Made by a program: the position numbers and the translations under genes
Part shown: positions 50,810-60,377 of the stretch, in pieces
Numbering within the stretch: position 1 is the stretch's first letter
Layout of the letters: each line of letters opens with the position of its first letter
The notes under the pieces: model-generated
Databases searched by the model: none
What the model was told of the DNA's origin: nothing
The model's input: only the letters and a program-made list of their open reading frames with translations
Assembly (NCBI RefSeq): GCF_000241305.1
Contig: NZ_BAEH01000004.1
Span: forward strand, 1 to 64,000
Direction: 5' to 3'
DNA length: 64,000 nt
DNA from: Gordonia effusa NBRC 100432
GTDB taxonomy: Bacteria; Actinomycetota; Actinomycetes; Mycobacteriales; Mycobacteriaceae

Positions 50810-51840
50810 CGGCTATGAGCCAGACTGCGGTGGGGGTTGATGGGCGTGTCGGGGTGAGGACTTCACCCCTGGTGAGGGCTCGGTTAGCTCGCCAGAGGGT
50901 GCGTTCGTGACCGGGACTGTGGTGGTGTGGGTACACGGGTGTGTGCCGGAATCGGTGTCGTAGGCACTGACGGTACCGCCGCTGGTGCCTGCCCGGCAGG
51001 GGCCGCAGGCGTGCGTGGTGCTGGTACGCCCGTGGGTGCGAACGTTGCATGGATAGGCCTCGATCGATTCTTTGGCCACATGCTGTATCGGCAACTTCCG
51101 CCGGGTTGCCAGGATTTCAGAGTGCCGGACCTCCCGAACCGGAATCGCTCGCAGAGGCGTTTAGCGCCGGAATGAACGGTGTATTCGAACAGACCGTTGG
51201 TGACTCGCTCGCGCGTATCGTGGAAAGCAGCCGGACTGCCGCTCGACTAGTGACCGAAGCAGAGCTGCAAGACAAATGGACTACGAAGCGGGCAAACACC
51301 ATCGGCATGCGACTGGATAGTGCTAGCCGGAAGGTACTGCCTCGTCATTGACGCCACCAACCACCATCTGCCAACCACGCGACGCAGGTGATTGATCCCT
51401 TCCCTCCGTCTATCTATCGAAATTGACGGTCCAGCCATCTACAGGTACCTGCTCTCTTCTTAACAGCGGAGGCGGCATGGTCTGAGAAGCAGGAACCTGC
51501 CTTACCACTACACAATTTCTCCGCGGATGCGTCAGCCTGCGCGTTTAGCGCGAGAGTTAGAAAAGTGACTGCGACTAAAGACGGTTGGGGAAGCAAATGC
51601 CCATGCGAACAGACGGTTTAGCATCTTCCGACCACGAGTTCACGTGCTCCTATCGCCGTCCTAGCGTGTTGCAGAATCACGCTGAGAGGACCTACCTGCT
51701 GCATCGCCATCTATAGTCGACTGTCCAGCCGGTGACACGCGCTGCAGGGCTGCGGGTGCTGGCGGGCACGCGGGCGGGTTGAGGCTTGAGCCGACGCGCG
51801 GCGTGGTCGAAGCGACCATGCGCTCATATTTTCGACGCAG
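50810..51840. other. About 1-kb gene-poor stretch with gene remnants
   Basis: No frame here is convincing. A frame on + at 51049-51351 ends in a helix-like run (SLAEAFSAGMNGVFEQTVGD) without a start. A minus-strand frame at 51414-51596 encodes a possible 60-residue secreted peptide (VAVTFLTLALNAQADA leader, three Cys) from TTG with no ribosome site. The whole region looks like debris next to the toxin-antitoxin genes. Confidence 0.45.
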
Positions 51841-53130
51841 TTAGCTTAATTGGGGCGGTTCATTTACTCCCGCTGTTGATGATGTGGTTTCCCAGACGAT
51901 TAGGGCCGCTGCCAAGAGGTGCGCGTCGGGTGGGTTGCTTGGATTAATGCCGGTCAGTTCGGCGATCCTGTGTAAACGATGCACATAACTGTTCGGGTGG
52001 ATGCCGAGGGCTTGTGCTGCGGTTTGTCGATCTGCTCCATATCGAAAGTGAGCACGCATCGTTGCCAGCAGTTTTGGTTGCTCACAGACCGGGGCTACCA
52101 GCCCGGCGAGCGCCTCCCTGGAAGATCCGGGCTGGCTCGTCACATGGTACTCAAAGAGTAGGTCCCGCAGTCCGTACGTGCCGGCGGGACGGCCCAGCGT
52201 CCGCGCCAGCCCGACTAACCGCATCGCCAACGATGCCGCTGGAGCCACGTCGGAGAATCGCGTCATTTGCAGAGCGGCAACCATGGACCGACCGGTCTCT
52301 CGAGTCGAGGCTGTCACTGCGCGACAGACCTGTTCTCTCAGTACGTGCGATTCATGAGCGACACTGCCTAAATGTGCATCGTGCATCAATATAAACACCC
52401 CGATATCACCGACTATGGTAGCCAGGGTCGATACGCATCGTTCAAGGTGGCGTCGCACCACTGTAGTTCGTCGGCGGATTTCGAGATCTGCCGATGGCAC
52501 CGATGTTGCCGGGTATGTCTTGTGGCCACTTGTCGAGGCGTCTTGTATGGCGAGCACTGCCAAAATATCCGTGGCGTTGATCCCACTCTGCAGTAAGTCG
52601 TCCTCAGTCACCTGCCGTCCAACGACCAAGTCGGCACACAGACGCCCCCGCGCTCGCTGGAGGTCGACCGGTGGAAACGCCCGATCCTCGTCAGTGAGTT
52701 CGTGCGCCACTATTGCAACGTAGGCCCACATATGCATCGTCACCGCGCCTTGCCGCGAGTCAGCATTGTCGCGTTGCTGTTTGTCCCACGCTGCAAACAC
52801 ACACTGAACACTCGCCATGAGGACGTCTATTGCCGCCGACATTGGAACTCCCGCTTTAACGCGCATGACAGCCACCGAGATTCCGGGTAGATGCTCTCTA
52901 TAGCCGGTGTTTTCGGTCGCTACCATCCTAAATAGTCGCATGTGCGTTCGTACCAGCTTGGTCAACGCTGCCTCAATCATGCCGCCTACCTCCCGACACC
53001 ATTCCACCTCACTTGCCACATATTGCGCGACCTCTGCTGCAAGGTACCCTTCTTCGTTTCTGAGCCAGAGCACAAATTTCGAGTTCGGCGATAACGGCGA
53101 AAGATCCTGGGTAACATCAATTGCTGACAC
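51841..53130 (-). CDS. PucR/CdaR-type transcriptional regulator
   Basis: A 429-residue regulator. The last 65 residues are a PucR C-terminal HTH (LLATMRAHFRYGADRQTAAQ, HPNSYVHRLHRIAELTGINP). The middle has a GGDEF-like/CdaR fold and the N-terminal 150 residues are helical and might bind a ligand. GTG 53130 has GAGGAG six bases upstream and is preferred to TTG 53148. It lies 93 bases downstream of an MFS gene on the same strand. It may control that pump. Base composition is lower in GC than the core genome blocks. Confidence 0.85.
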   Translation of the reverse strand: MSAIDVTQDLSPLSPNSKFVLWLRNEEGYLAAEVAQYVASEVEWCREVGGMIEAALTKLVRTHMRLFRMVATENTGYREHLPGISVAVMRVKAGVPMSAAIDVLMASVQCVFAAWDKQQRDNADSRQGAVTMHMWAYVAIVAHELTDEDRAFPPVDLQRARGRLCADLVVGRQVTEDDLLQSGINATDILAVLAIQDASTSGHKTYPATSVPSADLEIRRRTTVVRRHLERCVSTLATIVGDIGVFILMHDAHLGSVAHESHVLREQVCRAVTASTRETGRSMVAALQMTRFSDVAPAASLAMRLVGLARTLGRPAGTYGLRDLLFEYHVTSQPGSSREALAGLVAPVCEQPKLLATMRAHFRYGADRQTAAQALGIHPNSYVHRLHRIAELTGINPSNPPDAHLLAAALIVWETTSSTAGVNEPPQLS

Positions 53131-53223
53131 GTCGCTCTCCTCATCCAAGAAGGTCGGTATTGCAGCTAACTGTCACAGCTTGTGTAGCATCAGTCCAAGT
53201 GCGCTACCCAAGAAATTTACGTG

Positions 53224-54825
53224 TTAGCGGGCTGCAATAAACTCATCCTTATGGGGCAACTTCCAAGGCATAAAGACTGCTACACCTATTGCACAGACAA
53301 TTACCGCGCAGGTCGCTACGATCGACGCGGTGTGCAAACCATGTATTGCCGCTGACTTCATCGCAAAAACTAACGAGTCGCGTTGCGTTTCGACCCCGAC
53401 AGGAACAGAACGATTCTTGATGTCTACGACACTGAGTACAGTAGCTCTCGCGACATCCTTTTCCTGATCCGACATGAGGCCCCGGGGTACGGCGGCGAGT
53501 GCGCCGTCGATCCGAGTCGTATACGCCGAAGCGAGAATTGACCCAAGGACCGCCACGCCCAGCGTCCCGCCCACCTCACGTGTGGTGTCATTCACCGCGG
53601 CCCCTGCGCCAGCCTCATCAAGAATAAGAGGCGACATGATCGATTGGGTCGCAGGCCCGGCAACCAACCCCATCCCAAACCCCAAACAAACCATCGAAGG
53701 CACGATGTCTGTCAAGTAGTCGCCGTCAATACCCATCTGGCCACCGAGGTAAAAGCCTATTGCGGTCAGGATTAGTCCGCTTACGATAATGGGTGTAGGA
53801 CCAAGCCGTTGAGCGCTGGCTGCCGCGATAGGGGTGCCGATGAGAATTGACCCGGCAAATGGCAGCGACGCTACGCCAAACTCTAAGGGCGTGAACTCGC
53901 GTACACCCTGAAAGTACTGCGTCGTCAGAAACAGAAATCCAAACATCGCGAAATATCCGATAGCGATAGACGCTGCGGGCAAGGAAAAGGTCCGGATTCG
54001 GAAGAGCTGCAGATTGAGAACCGGATTCGCCGTTCTTAGCTCCCAGTATACGAATACAGATAGCGCAAATACACCGGCAAGAGCCGTAAGGAGGGTGGGA
54101 AACGACCACCACCCGTAGTGGGGACCCTCGATGATCGAATACACCACCAAGCTGACGCCGATAATGGACGAAAAGATACCCAAATAGTCAAATTTCTTTA
54201 CCGTATCCGCTCTCGATTCCGGAACAAAGACGGCGACAGCAATCACTGCAACTAAGGATAAGGGTATATTGATCCAAAATACCGAATGCCATGAAAAGTG
54301 CTCGAGTAGCCAGCCACCAGAGACTGGGCCGAGAGCGATAGCCACGCCACCAACGCCACTCCACGCGGCTATGGCTCGCGATCGCTCGCCACGATCGGGA
54401 AAAATGTTAACCACCAGCGCAAGTGTTGCCGGAAAGACTGCCGCGGCAAACAGACCCATCACTGCTCGAACCGCGATCACAGTATCGATGGAATGGGTCA
54501 ATGCGCCGGCGATCGATACGATCCCCACGCCGAACAACCCGCCGAGCATCACACGTCGTCGACCAAAACGGTCCCCGAGACTGCCCCACGCAAGCAGCAG
54601 GCCAGCGAAGGTCAAAGTGTAGGCGTCAACCACCCATTGCAGACCGCTGGTGTCGGCGGCGAGTTCGGCTCCAATAGAGGGCAGCGCGACGTTGACGATG
54701 GTGTTGTCAAGGACAACGAGCAGCTGGGCCATGCACAGCGCACCGAGCGCGGCATACCGCCCTCGGGCAGATGTCACCTCAGACGTTGCCTGTTCGGGGC
54801 CCACTTGTTGCCGGGGGTGAGTCAC
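53224..54825 (-). CDS. MFS drug efflux transporter, DHA2 (EmrB/QacA) family, second
   Basis: A 533-residue 14-helix exporter. Helix 1 has QLLVVLDNTIVNVALPSIGA, followed by WGSLGDRFGRRRVMLGGLFG (motif A). GGVAIALGPVSGGWLLEHFS is motif C. VNDTTREVGGTLGVAVLGSI is a strong EmrB-family block. The GTG 54825 start has GAGG nine bases upstream. It differs clearly from the other DHA2 pump at 33 kb and its codon use is less GC-biased, consistent with horizontal acquisition. Substrate unknown; the neighbouring PucR regulator is the likely controller. Confidence 0.92.
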   Translation of the reverse strand: MTHPRQQVGPEQATSEVTSARGRYAALGALCMAQLLVVLDNTIVNVALPSIGAELAADTSGLQWVVDAYTLTFAGLLLAWGSLGDRFGRRRVMLGGLFGVGIVSIAGALTHSIDTVIAVRAVMGLFAAAVFPATLALVVNIFPDRGERSRAIAAWSGVGGVAIALGPVSGGWLLEHFSWHSVFWINIPLSLVAVIAVAVFVPESRADTVKKFDYLGIFSSIIGVSLVVYSIIEGPHYGWWSFPTLLTALAGVFALSVFVYWELRTANPVLNLQLFRIRTFSLPAASIAIGYFAMFGFLFLTTQYFQGVREFTPLEFGVASLPFAGSILIGTPIAAASAQRLGPTPIIVSGLILTAIGFYLGGQMGIDGDYLTDIVPSMVCLGFGMGLVAGPATQSIMSPLILDEAGAGAAVNDTTREVGGTLGVAVLGSILASAYTTRIDGALAAVPRGLMSDQEKDVARATVLSVVDIKNRSVPVGVETQRDSLVFAMKSAAIHGLHTASIVATCAVIVCAIGVAVFMPWKLPHKDEFIAAR

Positions 54826-55352
54826 GGAAATCTACCTCGATCCGGTTTCGACTTAGGAGAATCGGCAACGCGGGGAAGAGCGAAACAGTAAGCGCCGATA
54901 TCCGTGAGACTAAATGCGTTTTTGCGTATCAGCACGTTATCATCCCAATCGCGGGCCGGTCAATTTGGTGCCGCGAGCCGAATCTGAACGCACCGGGTCT
55001 GCTCTGATTCTCCGTGGTGGCGATTGCGATTCGGCGGTGACTCGCGACACAATTGGCGGGCATTTTGCGGCAGTGTGGGTTAGGCGCGATCCTCGAATAA
55101 AGGAAGGAAGATGCATGGTCGATTCAGCTGCCGTAGCGCAGAGCATTCGTGCCCGGTGGCATCTGTTGGCCAAGTCACAGTCATGAACAATGTTCTAGCG
55201 TAACGCCGGGTCGGTTTCAAACGAGATGGAGTTGGAGCTGCAAGCGGCCGTACGCTCGCAGGTCTCCACCCATGAGCGGTATAAGTAGTTCGTGTAGCGC
55301 CGTGTGTGTTATTCGAACAGCCCGACTCACAGAGAAGATTTGGAGAGCATTT
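54826..55352. other. 527-base intergenic region with one possible 23-residue ORF
   Basis: It contains the divergent promoters of the MFS gene and the small secreted protein. AAGGAAGGAAG precedes ATG 55115, opening a 23-codon frame that ends at 55186 (MVDSAAVAQSIRARWHLLAK...). This may be a tiny gene or a leftover N-terminus. Nothing else is recognisable. Confidence 0.35.
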
Positions 55353-55652
55353 ATGAAAAGCCGTATTGTTGCCGCTGGTATTTTAGGTGCCGCGATTGTG
55401 TCAGGCACGATCGCCGCCGCTCCTGCGCAGGCGTATCCAGTGGGGCCGTGGAAGGTTGAAGGCCCGTGCGCGGGTAAAACTCCGAAACAGTGTCCAATGA
55501 CTCCGTCCCGTGATGGTCTTACTTGGTCATGGCATGGAGATGCCTGGAACTACGATAAAACCGGGCACTTCGTGTGTATGTCCAGCGCGGTCTATTGCGC
55601 GCCGGCTATGGCGGCTGTTCGCGCATTGCCTCCGGTCAGGGTTCGTCCATAG
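55353..55652 (+). CDS. Small secreted protein, unknown family
   Basis: A 99-residue product from ATG 55353 with GGAGAG upstream. The signal peptide is KSRIVAAGILGAAIVSGTIA, with cleavage probably after APAQA. The mature 72 residues have four Cys spaced as two early (GPCAGKTPKQC) and two late (FVCMSSAVYC), so two disulfides are likely. A Trp-rich centre (LTWSWHGDAWNYD) is notable. A strong hairpin follows the gene. I do not recognise the family; an extracytoplasmic binding or antimicrobial role would be a guess. Confidence 0.75.
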   Translation: MKSRIVAAGILGAAIVSGTIAAAPAQAYPVGPWKVEGPCAGKTPKQCPMTPSRDGLTWSWHGDAWNYDKTGHFVCMSSAVYCAPAMAAVRALPPVRVRP

Positions 55653-55689
55653 GTAGTGAACAGAGTGGGCGAGCCTGGCTCGACTGCGC

Positions 55690-55725
55690 GTGAAGGTCCT
55701 CCTACTTGCGTAAGAGGACCTTCAC
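55690..55725. terminator. Perfect 12-bp hairpin after the small secreted protein gene
   Basis: GTGAAGGTCCTC and GAGGACCTTCAC are perfectly complementary, with a 12-base loop that can add a TAC/GTA stem. It lies 37 bases after the stop. There is no T tract, but this is the clearest terminator-like element in the window. Confidence 0.8.
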
Positions 55726-56080
55726 CGTCTAGCTAGCGATAGCGCAGACACCGTGGACCTATACCAAGCCCGCCTGGTGTTTACCGTCGAATATTCAGAT
55801 GGACCGAGTAGACCGGCACGTCTGTCGTCGAGAAAAATCGACTCAACTGACCTATCCGAACCGACATGGGATCCGCATTGAGGCCATCGCCGAGAGCGGC
55901 CAGTCCCGTGAGATTGAATCATGGCTATCGCCCGCAGAAGGACAGGAAATACCGGCGGGGCAGCCCGGCTCTGCGATATTTTCGCCACTTACTTTGACTA
56001 GCCGCTTAACGAGAAAAGTGGAATCGGATCACCCCGATGCTGAGGAGACTTCTCGAACTCAGTGGCTTACTGCTGACTGT
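55726..56080. other. 355-base region without a gene
   Basis: Between the hairpin and the end of the alcohol dehydrogenase operon. Frames on both strands are short and not protein-like. No palindrome or repeat was noticed. Confidence 0.5.
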
Positions 56081-57241
56081 TTACGGGGCGGTTTTGACGG
56101 CAAGTGGCGGCCGGTAGAGGACGGGTTTCGCGGTGCTTGTGGTGCCATAAGCCTTCGGTGCGTCGCGCCATTCTGACACATCAGGTGCGATCTTCTCGGC
56201 CGGGAAGTCTGTATCGGCGACCCAGTTGATGACTTCAGGCAGAACCGCCGCAACATGGCTGGTACTGACGTGCATTGTGATGTCCGTGAAAGTCGCGTGC
56301 ATGAGCGGGACACCGCTGAACTTGGCAGTGTGATAACTGGGTACCTCACAAATCCCGCCGGGAGCCGTTGACCGGACCGCAAAAGGGATGCCGCCGGGCA
56401 AATTGGATGCGTCAACGACAATGTCGTACTGCTGTGAGGGCTTTGGAAAGCGGAGAAGGCTGGGCCGTGGTATCGGCGTGGCACCCAAAGATTCCGCTAT
56501 GTGCAACCTTCGCGGGCTGGAATCGCAATAGTCCACTTGCGCGCCGTGAAAAGCGGCCATCCCTGCTGCATACAGTCCGATTCCACGGGCGAGGCCAGCG
56601 ACCACGAGGACTCGTGCTCCGGGCCGGTTATTCAGATGCGGGATCACCCGACTCCACCCGTCAGCGAGACTGTCCGAGGCGGCAGCGACCCGCAACGGGT
56701 CCAATCCAGGGGGCAGGCAAGTGAGCATGTGGTCGGCGTGCGGTACCCGCAAAAGATCGCTGATCATCCCTCCATACGCACCGCCTTCGTGCCTGCCCGC
56801 GTACTCGCCCATTCCGTAGCACACCACCGGTCGCTCAATTCCGGTTTCTCGGCGGGTAGTCGTGCATTTGAGCGTCAGCCCTCGCTTGCACATTTCGCAG
56901 TAGCCGCACGAGACCGACCATGGCACTACGACGAAATCACCGACCTTTGCATTGGAGACGGCACTGCCTACCTCTATGACTTCGGCAACGCATTCATGAC
57001 CAATCGCACATGGGCCCGAATATATTCGCGGACCGTACGTCTCGCGGAGAATGGGATCAAGAAGACCCACTTTTTCAGCGAACCACACACCGCGAATCAT
57101 GGACGACATAGCCAACCAGTCGGCGTCGCACCTACTTGCGACGAAAGGCCGGACGATGGCGTCGGTTTCGTGCAGCAGCTTAGGCTCGGGCCGATCCAGC
57201 CACCTCAAGTCCCCCGGTGCCATCAGAGTGAGTTCTTGCAT
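56081..57241 (-). CDS. Zinc-dependent MDR alcohol dehydrogenase, copy A
   Basis: A 386-residue medium-chain dehydrogenase. Catalytic-zinc ligands lie in SRCDADW (Cys) and AIGHECVAEVIEVGS (His-Glu). The structural zinc Cys set is CGYCEMCKRGLTLKC. The Rossmann loop is VLVVAGLARGIGLYAAGMAA. ATG 57241 has AGGAAGAG eight bases upstream. It aligns over its whole length with copy B, more than half the residues being identical in the C-terminal half by eye. It is third gene of the TetR-linked operon. It probably oxidises an alcohol or reduces an aldehyde made by the upstream hydrolase; substrate unknown. Confidence 0.9.
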   Translation of the reverse strand: MQELTLMAPGDLRWLDRPEPKLLHETDAIVRPFVASRCDADWLAMSSMIRGVWFAEKVGLLDPILRETYGPRIYSGPCAIGHECVAEVIEVGSAVSNAKVGDFVVVPWSVSCGYCEMCKRGLTLKCTTTRRETGIERPVVCYGMGEYAGRHEGGAYGGMISDLLRVPHADHMLTCLPPGLDPLRVAAASDSLADGWSRVIPHLNNRPGARVLVVAGLARGIGLYAAGMAAFHGAQVDYCDSSPRRLHIAESLGATPIPRPSLLRFPKPSQQYDIVVDASNLPGGIPFAVRSTAPGGICEVPSYHTAKFSGVPLMHATFTDITMHVSTSHVAAVLPEVINWVADTDFPAEKIAPDVSEWRDAPKAYGTTSTAKPVLYRPPLAVKTAP

Positions 57242-57273
57242 CAGTGGTTCTCTTCCTTGAGTGTGTGGGCAGG

Positions 57274-58407
57274 TCAGTTGAGAGGCGAACGGTAGAGAAC
57301 CAGTTTGGTAGTCCGTGTGCCGTACGCAGTGGGGGCGTCTTCCCAGTCGGCAACCTTGGTTGTCACCTTCTCGGCGGGAAAGTCGTTGTCAGCTACCCAG
57401 GCGAGAACATCGGTTAGCGTGCTCGCCGGGTGGCTCATCCCCACATGGAGGTCGACATCATTGAACGTCAATTGCATCATTGGTAGCCCCGTGCGGATCG
57501 CGAGATGGTAGCTGGGAACTACACACACTCCGCCGGGCGCCACCGAGCGCGTCGCATACACGATGCCGGGCTGCAAATTTGATGCATCGACAACGATGTC
57601 ATAGTGCTGTGAGGGTTTCGGAAAGCGCAGGAGGCTGGGCCGCGGTATCGGCACGGCACCCAAAGATTCCGCGATCTGTAGACGTTGGGTGCTCGAATCG
57701 CAGTAGTCAACCCTGGCTCCGTGTGTCGCGGAGATACCAGCGGCGTACAGGCCAACAGCACGTTCGAGGCCTCCGACAACAAGTACTCGAGCGCCGGGCC
57801 GATGCCGTAAATGCGGCACCGTCACGCGCCAGGCCTCCGACAGATTGTCCGAGGCCGCGGCTATGCGCAACGGATCGACGCGGTCAGGCACGCGGATCAG
57901 CATGTGTTCGGCGTATGGCACTCGGACCAAATCGGAGGCCATGCCTCCAAACGGGCCGGTCGCATGCCCGTGCCCGTACCACGACAAGACTCTTTCGCTG
58001 CCATCTGGCTGACTTCGGGTCGTCGTGCATTTTCCGGTCAATCCGCGCTGGCAGTTGTCGCATAAGCCGCACGACACCTGATACGGCACGACGACCTTGT
58101 CTCCCACCGTGAGATCGGTGACCGCCGAGCCCACCTCAACGATCTCGGCAACACATTCGTGACCAATGGCGCAGGGTTGGCGGTACGGGGTGTGGCCGAA
58201 GGCGTTCAGCAATATCGGATCGAGCAGTCGAGCTCGCTGAGCTGCGCGCACCACTCGCAGGAGAGCCGCAGAGGTCGCGATCTGATCGCCGTCGCATCGT
58301 CCGACGATGAAGGGGCGGACGATTGCATCACCAGCCTCGACTAACTGCGGTTCCGGCCGCTCAAGCCACCGGAACTTTCCTGGCCGGACCATGTTGAGTT
58401 CGCGCAC
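57274..58407 (-). CDS. Zinc-dependent MDR alcohol dehydrogenase, copy B
   Basis: A 377-residue paralogue of copy A with the same plan: GRCDGDQ and AIGHECVAEIVEVGS for catalytic zinc, CGLCDNCQRGLTGKC for structural zinc, and GGLERAVGLYAAGISA in the nucleotide site. A near-identical block PRPSLLRFPKPSQ is shared with copy A. The start is GTG 58407; an in-frame ATG six codons in is possible, but the paralogue start supports the GTG. It is 15 bases downstream of the alpha/beta hydrolase and 32 bases upstream of copy A. A recent tandem duplication is likely. Confidence 0.9.
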   Translation of the reverse strand: MRELNMVRPGKFRWLERPEPQLVEAGDAIVRPFIVGRCDGDQIATSAALLRVVRAAQRARLLDPILLNAFGHTPYRQPCAIGHECVAEIVEVGSAVTDLTVGDKVVVPYQVSCGLCDNCQRGLTGKCTTTRSQPDGSERVLSWYGHGHATGPFGGMASDLVRVPYAEHMLIRVPDRVDPLRIAAASDNLSEAWRVTVPHLRHRPGARVLVVGGLERAVGLYAAGISATHGARVDYCDSSTQRLQIAESLGAVPIPRPSLLRFPKPSQHYDIVVDASNLQPGIVYATRSVAPGGVCVVPSYHLAIRTGLPMMQLTFNDVDLHVGMSHPASTLTDVLAWVADNDFPAEKVTTKVADWEDAPTAYGTRTTKLVLYRSPLN

Positions 58408-58422
58408 GGGATAGCACCTACC

Positions 58423-59331
58423 TTAATTCGGGCTGCTGTGAACGATCGCGAAGTCGACGGCAAGCTTCGCAATCTCTTCGGAGTGTGTCATTGGCAGCCA
58501 ATGGCCTCCGGCGACCTCACGAAAATTCACGGTGTCGGCCCATTGAGGCGCATCCGACAGCGGAATGCGACGAATGGCTACATCATATTTGGCGGTAACC
58601 ATCTGCACCGGTACCGCAGTGTGGCGCCGACGCGGCCGAAAGAGTTTCGACAAATTCGCTCGGTAGATGCGGACGCCGCTGTTCATGTCGGAGACCAACG
58701 ACGGGGCGAGGACCGCCTCGCCGGGTGACACGGCAGAAATGGTCCGAAGCACTCGAGTCCATACCTTTGGCTTGCCAAGGGTATTGAACGCAACGCGCGG
58801 AAACCCAGGCACGAACAGCGAAAAAATATACGAGGAGCAAACCAATTGACTCGACAGCCCCACTAAACGCCGTGGCGTAGGCCGTCGAATGGTTTCGCGT
58901 GCGAATGTGCCCCATAAGTCGAGGTTGGTACCCGCGACACACGAAAATGAAGCTACACGACCATCGAAGCGCGAGTCGCATATCGCATCCCACGCATACA
59001 TCGCCCCAAAGTCGTGTCCGACGAGGTGCACAGGCGAATCAGGGCTGGTGTCATTGATGACGGCAAGCAGATCGGTGCACAACTCAGCGAAGCTGAAGTC
59101 ACGCCACGATTGTGGCGACGTCGACTCTCCATGCCCGCGTTGATCGTAGGTAACTACGTGGAACCGATCGGCGAGCTTGGTGGCCACCTCGTCCCAAAGC
59201 AGATGGGTGTCTGGCCATCCATGAAGCAATACCATCGTCGGATTCGATCGATCGCCATACTCGAACACCGCCAGATCGATATTCGAGCCATCAGAACGAA
59301 CAACTGACTGCACAGGTCCCGCTACGTCCAC
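58423..59331 (-). CDS. Alpha/beta hydrolase, epoxide hydrolase/haloalkane dehalogenase-like
   Basis: A 302-residue hydrolase similar to the N-terminal half of EphD-type proteins but without a fused SDR. The oxyanion segment is VLLHGWPDTHLLWDEVATKL, followed by VVTYDQRGHGEST. The nucleophile is Asp in HLVGHDFGAMYAWDA near residue 105, so it acts through an alkyl-enzyme ester. The C-terminal His is in AGGHWLPMTHSEE. The start is GTG 59331. It is first in an operon with two alcohol dehydrogenases and is divergent from a TetR gene, with 72 bases between starts. Epoxide ring opening is the most likely activity. Confidence 0.88.
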   Translation of the reverse strand: MDVAGPVQSVVRSDGSNIDLAVFEYGDRSNPTMVLLHGWPDTHLLWDEVATKLADRFHVVTYDQRGHGESTSPQSWRDFSFAELCTDLLAVINDTSPDSPVHLVGHDFGAMYAWDAICDSRFDGRVASFSCVAGTNLDLWGTFARETIRRPTPRRLVGLSSQLVCSSYIFSLFVPGFPRVAFNTLGKPKVWTRVLRTISAVSPGEAVLAPSLVSDMNSGVRIYRANLSKLFRPRRRHTAVPVQMVTAKYDVAIRRIPLSDAPQWADTVNFREVAGGHWLPMTHSEEIAKLAVDFAIVHSSPN

Positions 59332-59356
59332 ACCACAATCCTTCCGGGATGGAACT

Positions 59357-59374
59357 GACGATACATAATTCGTC
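59357..59374. promoter_or_regulatory. Possible TetR operator in the hydrolase/TetR intergenic region
   Basis: GACGA, eight AT-rich bases, then TCGTC form a short inverted repeat between the two divergent starts. It is weaker than the other palindromes in the window and is offered as a candidate only. Confidence 0.35.
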
Positions 59375-59403
59375 TTTCCGTCTCATTAAGTTATCATCGG
59401 ACC

Positions 59404-60096
59404 ATGGCTCCGTCAAACACGCCCGAAGCAGGCCATCCGTCGGCATTCTTCGACGACCTGCTCAGGCGTGTCCCCGAGTTGATGGCATGGTTTGACGAGG
59501 CCGATGAGACCACCTTGCGTATCGTCGCCGCCGCGAAGGCGCAGATTGAGGCTGTCGGGTGGCGGCGAACAACCATCGACGACATCGCCACTCGCGCGCG
59601 CATGGGGCGTGCCACGATCTACCGCAAGTTCCCTACCAAATCCGACATCCTCGATGGCGTCCTCGCCGGCGAAGTTCGTAACTATTATCGTGCGCGCGCG
59701 TCGCTTACCTACGAGGGAACGATCGAGCAACGCATCGCAACGACAGCGGTCTTCACAGTCCAGCGAATCCGTGACAACGCCATGCTCAATCGGATGATTG
59801 AAGCCGAGCCCGAAACGATCCTGCCCGCACTGACCCGAGATGCTGGACCACTGTTTGAGCTGGTCGCCGAGTTGTCGATACCGCGCTGGAGACATGAAAT
59901 CGACGACGGGGCCCCACTATCGCCGGAGCGTTTACAACATTATCGGACCGTGGCTGAATTGCATACGCGGATAACACTATCTTTCCTGCTGACTCGGACC
60001 ACAAACATCGCACTCGACACACAAGAGCAGGTCGAAGCCTTTGCCACGGCCTATCTCGCCCCACTTCTGTTGCGGGACGACTGGAAGAGTAGTTAG
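59404..60096 (+). CDS. TetR-family regulator of the alcohol dehydrogenase operon
   Basis: A 230-residue TetR regulator. The DNA-binding helices are around residues 35-85 (IEAVGWRRTTIDDIATRARM, then GRATIYRKFPTKSDILDGVL). The remaining helical domain would bind a ligand. ATG 59404 has no clear ribosome site and the transcript may be leaderless. Divergent placement from the hydrolase operon, with a 72-base shared promoter region, makes it the likely local repressor. Confidence 0.9.
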   Translation: MAPSNTPEAGHPSAFFDDLLRRVPELMAWFDEADETTLRIVAAAKAQIEAVGWRRTTIDDIATRARMGRATIYRKFPTKSDILDGVLAGEVRNYYRARASLTYEGTIEQRIATTAVFTVQRIRDNAMLNRMIEAEPETILPALTRDAGPLFELVAELSIPRWRHEIDDGAPLSPERLQHYRTVAELHTRITLSFLLTRTTNIALDTQEQVEAFATAYLAPLLLRDDWKSS

Positions 60097-60377
60097 TCAT
60101 TTTTGTGCACGAATACACTCGGCATTGTTTGCGCTCGCACTGATCACCGCTATATCTTCAGCATGTCATTATCGCGCTTGCTTCCTATGACTCGCGTTAC
60201 TCGTCGAATTCTCGACCATAGCGTTGTCGCGAGTCGCCAAACGCGCGCCCGACTATCGCCGGGCCACAAGAATGGGTATTAGGTACCGATCCAATCCCGC
60301 TGCTCGGCATTGGATCGCCGGACGAGCCTGTCACACCCACCTCACCAGCACACAAGACACGAGCCCTCGCCCACGTC

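Noticed and set aside
51420-51740. Two short similar stretches (GGTCCAGCC / TGTCCAGCC contexts) as a duplicated peptide gene
   Set aside because: Only about 12 of 17 bases match and the frames around them do not hold together.
55799-56176. 125-codon plus-strand frame after the small secreted protein
   Set aside because: No ribosome site, mixed composition, and its end overlaps the alcohol dehydrogenase gene antisense.
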